Assembly: GCA_015523725.1 (NCBI GenBank)
Contig: WAJV01000086.1
Span: 1 to 51,423, forward strand
Length of the DNA stretch: 51,423 bases
Origin: Candidatus Geothermarchaeota archaeon
Lineage (GTDB): Archaea > Thermoproteota > Nitrososphaeria > Geothermarchaeales > JDFR-13
Direction: 5' to 3'
This document shows positions 9,355 through 18,407 of the stretch, one piece after another. The position numbers were made by a program, and so were the translations under genes. Each line of letters opens with the position of its first letter. Positions within the stretch are counted from its first letter, which is position 1. The notes under the pieces were generated by a model, which did no database searches, had not been told where the DNA came from, and was given only the letters and a program-made list of their open reading frames with translations.

Positions 9355-9613
9355 GTCTTTTATTAAGAAAATTGAGAAGTTGTGTGGGGAGAAGAAAGGG
9401 TATATGGTTTTATTCAAGGATGATTATTCAGAGGCTGCTTTGTCGAGGATCTATAGGGTTTTTGGGGTTTCTAATGTGAGGCCATTGGTTAGGGTTAGGA
9501 GGGATGGTTTAGAATTTAATATATTTAGGACTGGTAAGATAATTATCAAGGGAGTTGATAAGGAGAGTGATCTCTGGAGTATTTTGGATGATATATATAG
9601 GGATGTAGACTGA
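9344..9613 (+). CDS. small protein, possible half-TBP-like fold
   Basis: Overlaps sufS end; LEFNIFRTGKIIIKGVDKESDLWSILDDIY resembles one TBP repeat. Confidence 0.5.
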   Translation: MNYRSFIKKIEKLCGEKKGYMVLFKDDYSEAALSRIYRVFGVSNVRPLVRVRRDGLEFNIFRTGKIIIKGVDKESDLWSILDDIYRDVD

Positions 9614-9734
9614 TCCTCTGTTTTGATGGATATATTCTATATATTAATATTTTTATTGGAATCTTGTGCATAAATAATATTTCATTATGGTCTATCATTC
9701 TAATATTCTATAGTTTTTTTGGAAGTGGGTCATT

Positions 9735-10880
9735 TTGAGGTTGCTTGTTATTGGTGCTGGATTAGTTGGTAGTGTTATTGTTAGGGATCTAGTTAGGTTT
9801 TACAGTGATATTGATGAGGTTATTGTCGGTGATATTGACGTAAATAGGGTTGATACACTTGCGAAGTCATTTGATAAAGTTAGTGGCGTATATTTAGATG
9901 TTATGGATGGGGCTGCATTAAGGGAATATTTGCGTGGTGTTGATTGCGTAGTTAATGCTACTTATTATGGTCTTGCTAGGTATGTTTTGGATGCTGCCTT
10001 GGATACTGGGACGCCTTATCTAGATTTGGGTAGTTCTTTATATAATTATGATAAGGCTTTTAAGGAGAGGAGTCTGACAGCGTTGATCGATGTTGGTGGG
10101 GCTCCTGGCTTGATTAATATGTTGGCTAAATATTTGGTTGAACGTTTTGATGAGGTAAATTATATTCATTTGTATGATGTTAATAGGGAGATTAGGGGTC
10201 CCTTTAAGAAGGTTCCAATAAGATGGAAATACTCGGTTGAGACGATGTTGGATGAGTCAATTATGGATGCAGTTGTTTATAGGGGTGGTAGATTCATTAA
10301 GGTGCCTCCGTTTTCGGAAGTTGAGGAAAGATGTTTCCCTGAGCCTATAGGGTGTGCGAAGGTTTTCTTGATATTTCATCCTGAAGTTATGACATTGGCT
10401 GAGACTTATGCTGATAAAGGGATTGATGAAGTTTGGTATAAGATTGATGCATTTAACTTACCTTGGGATGAGGGTATGAAGTGGAAGCTTATTGCTGATC
10501 TGGGCTTAGCATCTAATGATGCGGTTAATTTAGATGGATATGAGGTTGTTCCTAGGAAGGTTCTTCTTAAGCTGTTGCGTTCTTTAAATCTTTCTTTCGA
10601 TGGATGGGCTGGTTACGAGATGCTCCAAGCTGTTGTGAGTGGTGTTCTCCGTGGGACCAAGTTAATCGGTGTGGCTACAGCGGTTGCTGAGGTTGATTCT
10701 GATACTGGTTCATTATTAACCGCTGTACCTGCATCTATTGCATCATATTTGTTGGCTAAGGGTGTAATTAATGTCCCTGGAGCCCATCCAATTGAGAGAA
10801 TAATGGATACTAGGCTGTTCTTTGATGAGGTTTTGAGGCGCGGCATAAAATTATCTTTCGAGTTTTCTCCATCTCATTAA
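9735..10880 (+). CDS. saccharopine dehydrogenase-like oxidoreductase
   Basis: RLLVIGAGLVGSVIVRDL Rossmann; DVGGAPGLINMLAKYLVE. Confidence 0.8.
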   Translation: MRLLVIGAGLVGSVIVRDLVRFYSDIDEVIVGDIDVNRVDTLAKSFDKVSGVYLDVMDGAALREYLRGVDCVVNATYYGLARYVLDAALDTGTPYLDLGSSLYNYDKAFKERSLTALIDVGGAPGLINMLAKYLVERFDEVNYIHLYDVNREIRGPFKKVPIRWKYSVETMLDESIMDAVVYRGGRFIKVPPFSEVEERCFPEPIGCAKVFLIFHPEVMTLAETYADKGIDEVWYKIDAFNLPWDEGMKWKLIADLGLASNDAVNLDGYEVVPRKVLLKLLRSLNLSFDGWAGYEMLQAVVSGVLRGTKLIGVATAVAEVDSDTGSLLTAVPASIASYLLAKGVINVPGAHPIERIMDTRLFFDEVLRRGIKLSFEFSPSH

Positions 10881-10915
10881 ATGATTTAAAATTATATTTT
10901 TATCCATTATTTTAT

Positions 10916-11800
10916 TTGATGAAGGCTGTTGAAGTTATTGGGCATGGTTCGTTGCCTTTTATAACTAGTATTACTAGTGGTTATGCGGCATCGATGGGTG
11001 TAGACATTCCTTTACGTGTAGTGGCGTCATTCACGGATAAATCTGGTGAGGTTGAGTTTATTATTAAGGGTGAGTGGGATAAGGATACTAAGCTGATTAA
11101 TCAGGTTAGGAAGGGGTTTCTAAATAAATATCTTAATAGGATTAAGGACCGTGGTATTAGGTTAGAGATTGACTCGAGGATTCCTCCAGGTATTGGGTTG
11201 AAGAGTGGAGCATCTGTATCTGTGTATTCGGTTTTGGCTGCTACTCAATTGCTTGAGTTATCTTTCTCCGAGAATGACGTTATTCATCAGGCGTTGAATA
11301 TATCTAAGGCTGTTAGTGGATTCTATTCTGCATCATTAGATGGTATTTATGCATCCCTTAAGGGTGGTGTTGTTTATACCGATAATATGGGTGGTAGGGT
11401 TATTTCATGGTACACTGGTGTGCCCAATAAGTTTGTTATAATAGCTTATAGAGGGTCTTCGGGTTCCGATTTGTTATCGAGGATGAGGGAGATTAGGAGA
11501 TATGGTGAGTTGTTTAAGAAGATTTTTGATGTGGGTCAGAAGGGAGGTCATTTGAAGGCGGCTACTTTAAACGGTATTCTATTTTCAATACTGGGGAATT
11601 TGGATTATGAGACGTTGGTGGAGACTTTGACTGAGGGTGCTGTGGCGGCATGTATAGCTGGCACGGGTCCTAGTTTATGTATATTTGTTAGGGAGGACGA
11701 TGTTGACAGATTTGATGCTATGTTGAGAGATAAGGGATATAAGACTTTGATTACTAGGCCTACTTCTAAAGGCTATTCCTATAAGGTTATTGAAGATTAG
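10916..11800 (+). CDS. aroK: archaeal-type (GHMP) shikimate kinase
   Basis: SRIPPGIGLKSGASVSVYSVLAATQ GHMP loop; CIAGTGPSLCIF. Confidence 0.8.
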   Translation: MMKAVEVIGHGSLPFITSITSGYAASMGVDIPLRVVASFTDKSGEVEFIIKGEWDKDTKLINQVRKGFLNKYLNRIKDRGIRLEIDSRIPPGIGLKSGASVSVYSVLAATQLLELSFSENDVIHQALNISKAVSGFYSASLDGIYASLKGGVVYTDNMGGRVISWYTGVPNKFVIIAYRGSSGSDLLSRMREIRRYGELFKKIFDVGQKGGHLKAATLNGILFSILGNLDYETLVETLTEGAVAACIAGTGPSLCIFVREDDVDRFDAMLRDKGYKTLITRPTSKGYSYKVIED

Positions 11801-11867
11801 TTTCAAAAAATTTTGATTCTTCAATCAAAGATATGCTATATAAATATTTTGAAGTCATGGAATTTGG

Positions 11868-13121
11868 TTGATGAGCATCTATCTGACTTTTGATGAGAGT
11901 AGTGGTTCGGAATTTGAGGTGGAATGGAGTTTATTCAGGAGGGGCATTAATTTTGTGGGTAGGTATGTTGATTCGATTATAATTGAGTTTTGCGAGTATG
12001 CTTATAGCCATGGTTATCATTCAGTCTTGTTTGATGTCATGGGGGAGTGGTTTAATATTGATTTAGGTGTAGGGGATGTTTCAAGATATTTATTTGGTGT
12101 TGATATACCTGCTAATATTTTTCTTCCACCACCTGGATTAGATAAGTATTTTTATTTTGAATTGGTTGCTGATTATCTTGATGTAGTAGCTGGTAATTTG
12201 GGTTATAGGGTGAGTGGCTGGAAGCCGCTCTTCATAGATCTATTGATTAGTGTTTACGAGTCTGAGGGTACGATTAATAATGAGATTTTGAGTAGCCGTG
12301 TCGAGATTCTTAGGAATGAGGCTTCTGGGTATGATAAGGTTGTTTATAATTGGTTGGCTGGGTTATTAAGATATTTGATTTATAGTTCAGATGTTAAGAG
12401 GCTTTATTATGTTGATGAGCCGATTAAGTATGAGTATGTTGTGGGTGATGCATCGTTAATTGATTATTCTGCTATAAAGGGTTTTTATCAGAGGCTTCTT
12501 CCGTATATCGCCACTCTATTTACCAGTTTGGTGTATGATTTTAAGCGGTTAAATATTTTTTTCTTAGGTGAATTATATCTAGAGAATCCTGCACCTAGTA
12601 TGGTCAATGTTTTGTTAAAGTCTTATAGTTATTTGATTAACCTTATACATTTTAGTTATTATAAGAGTAATTTGTTTAGTTATTTGCCGGCTTATAATTT
12701 ATTTGTAGATAATTCTTTTGTTGATAGGATTTTGAAGTATTATGGTTTTGATAGGATAAAGTTTATTGACGCTTCGACGCACCACTATATATCCCTAGGT
12801 AGATTTTTGCCGATCAGTGTTGATAGGGAATTGAATGAATTAAAGACGAATTTTTCTAGTGACGTATCAGTAGATGAGTCGTATGCTCCAGATAAGTCTC
12901 TTGTTAAGAGGATATTGCTTATTGTTAGGGATTTGGGGAGTGTGGGTGTTGAGGGTATCTATATGTATTTGCGTGAGTATGGTCGTGGTGATGTTTATAT
13001 GGCGGTTGAGTGGATGTGGAGGGAGGGTCTATTGAAGAGGAGTAGATTTGGGAGAGGATATGTTTATAAGATTAGTATCAAGGGCTTAATGTGGCTTAAG
13101 GAGGGTGGGGATGATGGTTGA
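11868..13121 (+). CDS. uncharacterised protein with C-terminal winged-helix-like region; remote HerA-like resemblance
   Basis: SVLFDVMGEWFN resembles HerA-type DPHGEY segment, no Walker A; C-terminal SLVKRILLIVRDLGSVGVEGIYMYLREYG...WREGLLKR wHTH-like. Confidence 0.55.
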   Translation: MMSIYLTFDESSGSEFEVEWSLFRRGINFVGRYVDSIIIEFCEYAYSHGYHSVLFDVMGEWFNIDLGVGDVSRYLFGVDIPANIFLPPPGLDKYFYFELVADYLDVVAGNLGYRVSGWKPLFIDLLISVYESEGTINNEILSSRVEILRNEASGYDKVVYNWLAGLLRYLIYSSDVKRLYYVDEPIKYEYVVGDASLIDYSAIKGFYQRLLPYIATLFTSLVYDFKRLNIFFLGELYLENPAPSMVNVLLKSYSYLINLIHFSYYKSNLFSYLPAYNLFVDNSFVDRILKYYGFDRIKFIDASTHHYISLGRFLPISVDRELNELKTNFSSDVSVDESYAPDKSLVKRILLIVRDLGSVGVEGIYMYLREYGRGDVYMAVEWMWREGLLKRSRFGRGYVYKISIKGLMWLKEGGDDG

Positions 13122-14106
13122 GAGATATATTGTTAGGAGTATTCCAAGGCTGAATACTTTTTTTGGGGGTGGAATACCTAAAGAGAGTATGGTTCATTTA
13201 TATGGGCCGTTCCAGAGTGGTAAGACTTTGTTGGTTTATCAACTGCTATATGAGCTTGTTTACCAGGGTTTGGGGAATGCATTGTATATAGATACAGAGG
13301 CATCATTTAGAAGCAATTTCTCGGATACAGTGGGAAGAAGATTTGAAGAGAGGTTCGGAAAAGGTGTGAGATTATGTGACGTTAAGTTATCTAGGAGTGT
13401 TTTAATGCGTGGTGGTAAAAAATTAGGTGTGAGTGAGTTTAAGAGGGAGTTGGCTGCTATACTTGATGATTTAGGTATATTATATGATATTGAGGACTTG
13501 AGTGACGCCGTTAGATTGTTTACTAGGAAGGTTGATTTGGTTAGTGATGAGAGGGGGAAGAAGATTATATATTTACTAGATGGTGTAGATCTGGCTCTTG
13601 CCCTTAAGATTCTCGATATAGAAGCGGAAGTGGGGCGTAAGGGTGAGAAGACTGAGGTTAAGATAAAGGGTTTGTCGGATCCTGTTACATCACCCTTGGC
13701 TAAGTTTATTAGAAAATATAGGGTATCATTCTTAGTTATTGATAGTATGGGGATGCTTGTTAAGGGTTTAGCAGTTTCTCTATCTGATTTACCTGCTAGA
13801 GCCGTTGTCACCAATCTAATTATCGGTAGTTTGATAAGGTTGGCCAGCATATATGGTTTGGTTGTTATAGCGACTAATCATGAGAGTAGGAATCCTACTG
13901 GTAAAGGGTTTCATTCATTTTATGGGGGGAATGCATTTGGATATGGTTTTAAGTATTCACTTTATCTATCGAAATTGGGTAAAGGCCTTAGGAGATTGGT
14001 GGCTGAACGCTCGCCTATACTGCCTGAATATAGTGAATATATTGATTTGAAGATCGGTGAGGATGGTTTCTATGAGGTTGAGAGTGTTGATAAAGATACT
14101 GGCTAA
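13105..14106 (+). CDS. RecA/RadA-superfamily ATPase paralog
   Basis: GGGIPKESMVHLYGPFQSGKTLLVYQL Walker A; VSFLVIDSMGML Walker B; long insert between them. Confidence 0.8.
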   Translation: MGMMVERYIVRSIPRLNTFFGGGIPKESMVHLYGPFQSGKTLLVYQLLYELVYQGLGNALYIDTEASFRSNFSDTVGRRFEERFGKGVRLCDVKLSRSVLMRGGKKLGVSEFKRELAAILDDLGILYDIEDLSDAVRLFTRKVDLVSDERGKKIIYLLDGVDLALALKILDIEAEVGRKGEKTEVKIKGLSDPVTSPLAKFIRKYRVSFLVIDSMGMLVKGLAVSLSDLPARAVVTNLIIGSLIRLASIYGLVVIATNHESRNPTGKGFHSFYGGNAFGYGFKYSLYLSKLGKGLRRLVAERSPILPEYSEYIDLKIGEDGFYEVESVDKDTG

Positions 14107-14449
14107 AATTAGCTTGTTTATCTTTACTTTCATCTTTCTAAGTATTGGTGTGGGAGTGATATATGGTTCCAGCGAATTCTCCTTATTGATCGATGTAGTA
14201 ATTATCTCTATATTAATTTATTTTATTTTCCTCAGTAGGATGGGGTTTCTGAGGAAGTTAGTGGTTATTTTACTCACCATGTTGTTCATAGTTTATCCAT
14301 ATTTGATAGGTCTCTTATTGATTATATATTTATTGTTGGTTAATCGTCATCTATTTCCGATCCTTCTCTATTATGTCCAAGATATCTTTAATAGGTGGCG
14401 GGTGGTTTTAAATGGTTTTCTCCGTCTTCGAAGTGAGGAGGAGGATTGA
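14057..14449 (+). CDS. small multi-pass membrane protein
   Basis: Hydrophobic ORF overlapping both neighbours. Confidence 0.6.
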   Translation: MRMVSMRLRVLIKILAKISLFIFTFIFLSIGVGVIYGSSEFSLLIDVVIISILIYFIFLSRMGFLRKLVVILLTMLFIVYPYLIGLLLIIYLLLVNRHLFPILLYYVQDIFNRWRVVLNGFLRLRSEEED

Positions 14450-15221
14450 TGGATTTCTGACTAGTGATTTTCATGTTTTGAACCTATATATATCTTTCAT
14501 TGGTGCAGGTGTATCTATAGTATTGGAAGCGCGTGGAAAAGATGGGTATAATGTTTTTAGGTATGGAGCCCCTGGCCCTCAAATCCCAAAGGGGACTTTG
14601 TTCAAGTTTTTTCCTGGTTTAAAGGAGGAGGAATGGCTTACTCTCCATTTCGGTGAGGTGCTGTTATATAATGTCGTTAGATATGGGAGGCGGTATAGGT
14701 GGGGTGTGTATAAAGGTTTTACCAGCGGCAGGTCATTGTTCAATGGTATTAGGAGGAGGTTAATAGCTATGGGATTAGTGAATAATAAGATGGTTAAACA
14801 GTATAGGGAAGATTATTTTAAAATTAGATTAGTAATTGATCTTGGTCCAAATGTTCTCGATGCTTTGGATATATTGAGATATCTACCTGGGCCCAGAGCC
14901 ATAAGTAAACGTTTATATTCGTTCTTGGCTCGATATGGGAATAGCTTGAATATTCCTATTAAATATTTGTATAGGATTAGTACCCCATTATCTAGTTTCA
15001 AGGACGAGTTGGTGATGGATTATATCCAATATAATTCTAGGTTTGGATCTGACTTGAATAATTGGATCAATGGTTTGGTATTCAATAGAGATATTGTAAT
15101 CGGGTTTGTACCTAATATTAGGCATGATGGAGTTAATGTGTGGTCTGGTGATTCATGGGTATTGGGTAGTTTGATGGATATGGATGATGAGGGAGGGTTT
15201 ATATGTAGGTTGGTTATTTAA
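14412..15221 (+). CDS. uncharacterised protein
   Basis: 269 aa ORF, overlaps preceding gene; no recognised family. Confidence 0.6.
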   Translation: MVFSVFEVRRRIDGFLTSDFHVLNLYISFIGAGVSIVLEARGKDGYNVFRYGAPGPQIPKGTLFKFFPGLKEEEWLTLHFGEVLLYNVVRYGRRYRWGVYKGFTSGRSLFNGIRRRLIAMGLVNNKMVKQYREDYFKIRLVIDLGPNVLDALDILRYLPGPRAISKRLYSFLARYGNSLNIPIKYLYRISTPLSSFKDELVMDYIQYNSRFGSDLNNWINGLVFNRDIVIGFVPNIRHDGVNVWSGDSWVLGSLMDMDDEGGFICRLVI

Positions 15222-15871
15222 TATTGAGGGCTCTTCGATATTCTATATATTATACCGGCTATTAGACCGACTGCGAAGCCTCCTATGTGGGCCCAATATG
15301 CTACTGGTAAGTTGATTAATGATATTATTGTTATTGATGCAAATATTGCTTGTAATATGAACCAGAAAAATATGTAGTATATTGCCTTTACTTCGATAAT
15401 CCTGAAGAAATAATATCCTATGGGAATTACGGTTAATATTTTTGCGTTTGGGAATAACACTAGGTATGCGCCTAGTATTCCGGATACAGCTCCGGAGGCG
15501 CCTATAGCTACTATGTAGGGATTTACCGCTGTTATCGAGAATAGTATTGAACCGGCTGCTCCTGATAGTATGTATAGGATTAGGAATTTTAGTCTGCCGA
15601 ACTTGTCCTCTATATTATCGCCGAATATCCAGAGAAACCACATGTTTCCTATTACATGTTCTAAACCTCCGTGGAGAAACATTGATGTTATTATCGTCTC
15701 AATTCTCTCCATTTTATATAGATAGATGGGTCTAAAGCCGAATCTATCTATTATCTCTTGGTAGTTTGGCTGTATTGCTAGATATATGAATATTATTATG
15801 TTTATGATGACGAGTAGTTTTGTTAGTATCGGGGATTTCTCTGTTTGGTTTATATCTTTTATAGGGAACAT
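15218..15871 (-). CDS. rhomboid family intramembrane serine protease
   Basis: HVIGNMWFLWIFGDNIED, GASGAVSGILGAYL, AHIGGFAVGLIAG. Confidence 0.9.
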   Translation of the reverse strand: MFPIKDINQTEKSPILTKLLVIINIIIFIYLAIQPNYQEIIDRFGFRPIYLYKMERIETIITSMFLHGGLEHVIGNMWFLWIFGDNIEDKFGRLKFLILYILSGAAGSILFSITAVNPYIVAIGASGAVSGILGAYLVLFPNAKILTVIPIGYYFFRIIEVKAIYYIFFWFILQAIFASITIISLINLPVAYWAHIGGFAVGLIAGIIYRISKSPQY

Positions 15872-15948
15872 TATATTAGTTAATTACGGTGTTATAGTAA
15901 TAATTGTTTTTTTATCGAGTTATTAAATAACCTATTGTTTTAGATTTT

Positions 15949-16434
15949 TTGGATATGATTGACTTGTCTTATATTCCGTTTTATAAGGGTTCTTTAAGGG
16001 TTGAGTATTTGGGGAGAGTGGTTTATGGAGTATCTTACATGAGTGGGTTGGTTTTGAGTAAGAATTTGGTTGGCCGTGTTCCGAGATATTTCTTGGATTA
16101 TGTTAAGGGGAGGCGTGTAGAATTTAGTGATTTAGAGTTGGCCACTGGGTTGGGGACTGATTTTGATTATAAGGTGTGGAAGGCCACTAGGCTCATAAGG
16201 TATGGTGAGGTTAGGAGTTATAAGTGGTTGGCTGAAAGGGTTGGTGGGAAAAAATATGCAAGGGCTGTGGCCAGTTCGCTATCTAGAAATCCTTTCCTGA
16301 TCGTTGTTCCCTGTCATCGTGTAATTAGAAGTGATGGTGGGTCTGGTGGCTTCTCCTCTGGAGACGGCATAGAATTGAAGAGGTATATGTTGGAGTTGGA
16401 GGGGGTTGCCCGATTGGTTAAATATTGGGGATAA
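15949..16434 (+). CDS. ogt: methylated-DNA--protein-cysteine methyltransferase
   Basis: RYGEVRSYKWLAERVG...NPFLIVVPCHRVIRSDGGSGGFS. Confidence 0.9.
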   Translation: MDMIDLSYIPFYKGSLRVEYLGRVVYGVSYMSGLVLSKNLVGRVPRYFLDYVKGRRVEFSDLELATGLGTDFDYKVWKATRLIRYGEVRSYKWLAERVGGKKYARAVASSLSRNPFLIVVPCHRVIRSDGGSGGFSSGDGIELKRYMLELEGVARLVKYWG

Positions 16435-16443
16435 TTCCTTTTT

Positions 16444-16515
16444 GCTCAGCCTGCCCGTCTACTACATCTACCCCTTCATGGGGTATCAATTAGCTACAAT
16501 GGCTCATCATCGCTA
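16444..16515 (-). ncRNA. candidate C/D-box sRNA
   Basis: Minus strand: box C ATGATGA (16510-16504), box D CTGA (16449-16446), internal TACCCC-ATGAA-GGGGTA hairpin; terminal stem weak. Confidence 0.35.
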
Positions 16516-16544
16516 CTGCTTACAATAATTATTTTGTATTTATA

Positions 16545-17459
16545 TTATTTATTGATTATTATATTCTTAGTTGTTTTAGCTGTCTCCCATAGATGGGTTG
16601 CGGCGCCTCTCCATATTATTGGTATATAGATTAGGGTGGCTAGGTAAGATGTTATGGTGGATATAATTAGGTTTAGATTTCTACTATTTAATAGTTGTTC
16701 TATAAATAGGCGTGTTTGTTGGATCAGTTCTAATCTATCGTGTATTGATTTTTTAATTAAAATATCTAGTTGTTTGTGTCCTAAATATCCTCTTAATATT
16801 TGTGATGCAAAATCTCTTATTGTGGTAGGTGGTGTGAAGTATATCTTAACTTTATCTAGATATTCAATTTGGTAACCTTGTTTACTAACTATGCATTGCA
16901 GATATAGGTCTGGTGATATTAGGTTGGTTGGTATCATGATCTTTTTTGCTATTTTGGTTTTTATACCCAGTGTCCTCCCCATAATTGTGAATTGACTTCT
17001 TGGATGCTTCTTTCTAACTAAGTGGAGCCATTGTGCAACGACATAGGTTGCCTTGGCGGCTATAGATTTATCTATCAATGGCTCTGTTCTGCATCCTATT
17101 ATACCGAGTCTATTATTTTGGTAGAGTTCTTGGGCTATTGTTTTGATAGTCTTTTCACCGAGTTTTATATCTGCATCTAGGAGGATAATTATTTCGCCCC
17201 TTGCTTCTCTAAATATTTTGTTCCATGCGTTTGCCACTCCTTTTCTCTCTTTATTGTGGATGTAAATAATGGGATATGGATATACTGTTGTTTTCAAGTG
17301 TTTTTCAATTAGTGTCTTTGTGTAATTATCGCTATCATCAACTATAATTATCTCTTTTATTGTTGTCTTGTATTTACGATATTCATCCTTGATTTGGTTG
17401 AGGAGATTTATAAGGTTTTTACCCTCATTGTATGAGGGGATCCCTATAGTGATTGACAT
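16545..17459 (-). CDS. family 2 glycosyltransferase
   Basis: ITIGIPSYNEGKNLINLL, EIIIVDDSD, IILLDADIKLG. Confidence 0.88.
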   Translation of the reverse strand: MSITIGIPSYNEGKNLINLLNQIKDEYRKYKTTIKEIIIVDDSDNYTKTLIEKHLKTTVYPYPIIYIHNKERKGVANAWNKIFREARGEIIILLDADIKLGEKTIKTIAQELYQNNRLGIIGCRTEPLIDKSIAAKATYVVAQWLHLVRKKHPRSQFTIMGRTLGIKTKIAKKIMIPTNLISPDLYLQCIVSKQGYQIEYLDKVKIYFTPPTTIRDFASQILRGYLGHKQLDILIKKSIHDRLELIQQTRLFIEQLLNSRNLNLIISTITSYLATLIYIPIIWRGAATHLWETAKTTKNIIINK

Positions 17460-17463
17460 TTAA

Positions 17464-17889
17464 TCACCTATTTAACTCGCTTCTCTCTTCATCCGACCAC
17501 CAAGCTGTATCGGGGTTTTCATCTATATATACTGCTATCCACTTTATTCCTCTATTTTCATCCCATATTCTAAGTAGTCTAATTAAATAATGGGTGAATG
17601 TTGGGTAGTCATATATCTCCCATATTACTCCATGATTTATTTTTAAAGTTTCTATCCCGGTATCCAAGAAATATCCCTCTGAGATTAGTAATTTGATTAT
17701 TTCGCTTCTGCCTTTATATTTCTCAAGCGTCTTCTCTATAATATCTATTATTTCTGCCTCTGCATCGAGTGTGGCTCTGTAAAATGCTACCCTTGAGTTT
17801 CTATATTTTCTTATTGAGCTGTGGTTGGCTTGTTTATTGAGGATATTATTTAGGTCATCTAAAATATTTTCTCCATACATTTTAAACAC
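17464..17889 (-). CDS. hypothetical protein
   Basis: 141 aa ORF adjacent to glycosyltransferase. Confidence 0.55.
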   Translation of the reverse strand: MFKMYGENILDDLNNILNKQANHSSIRKYRNSRVAFYRATLDAEAEIIDIIEKTLEKYKGRSEIIKLLISEGYFLDTGIETLKINHGVIWEIYDYPTFTHYLIRLLRIWDENRGIKWIAVYIDENPDTAWWSDEERSELNR

Positions 17890-17950
17890 TTTTGTTAATT
17901 ACTTATCTTAAATAAATTCATTCTATTAAGAATTATTTTTTTGGTTTGTT

Positions 17951-18394
17951 TTGTTGGGGGGTATGTTTATGAAGAGCGGTGGAATTGAGAGAGTATTTGT
18001 TGGGAGATTAGAGAGAGGGACTGATGTTCTTAAGGAATTGACTAGGATAGTTGAGCGTGAGGGTATTCGTAGTGGTGCTATATTCTTGATTGGTAGTTTG
18101 GATAGAGTTAATGTAGGTTTCTTCGATGAGTCTAGAGGTGAGTATCTCAGTGTTTCTGGTGAGGGTTTCTATGAACTAGTATCGGGCGTCGGGAATATAT
18201 CTTGGATGGATGGTAAGCCGGTTGTCCATATTCATATTTCTGCCTCTAGGCACGATGGTGATCTGAAGTTGGGGCATTTATTGGAGGGTAACATAGCTTC
18301 CCTAACGGTTGAGTATGTAATATTTGCTTTTGACTTCGATTTGGGACGTAAGTTCGATGAAAAGACGGGGTTGAATTTACTAGATACTGAGTAA
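17951..18394 (+). CDS. DUF296/PPC-domain protein
   Basis: FVGRLERGTDVLKELTRI...GIRSGAIFLIGSLD...VVHIHISASRHDGDLKLGHLLEGNI. Confidence 0.85.
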   Translation: MLGGMFMKSGGIERVFVGRLERGTDVLKELTRIVEREGIRSGAIFLIGSLDRVNVGFFDESRGEYLSVSGEGFYELVSGVGNISWMDGKPVVHIHISASRHDGDLKLGHLLEGNIASLTVEYVIFAFDFDLGRKFDEKTGLNLLDTE

Positions 18395-18407
18395 TTGGTG
18401 AGGTATT

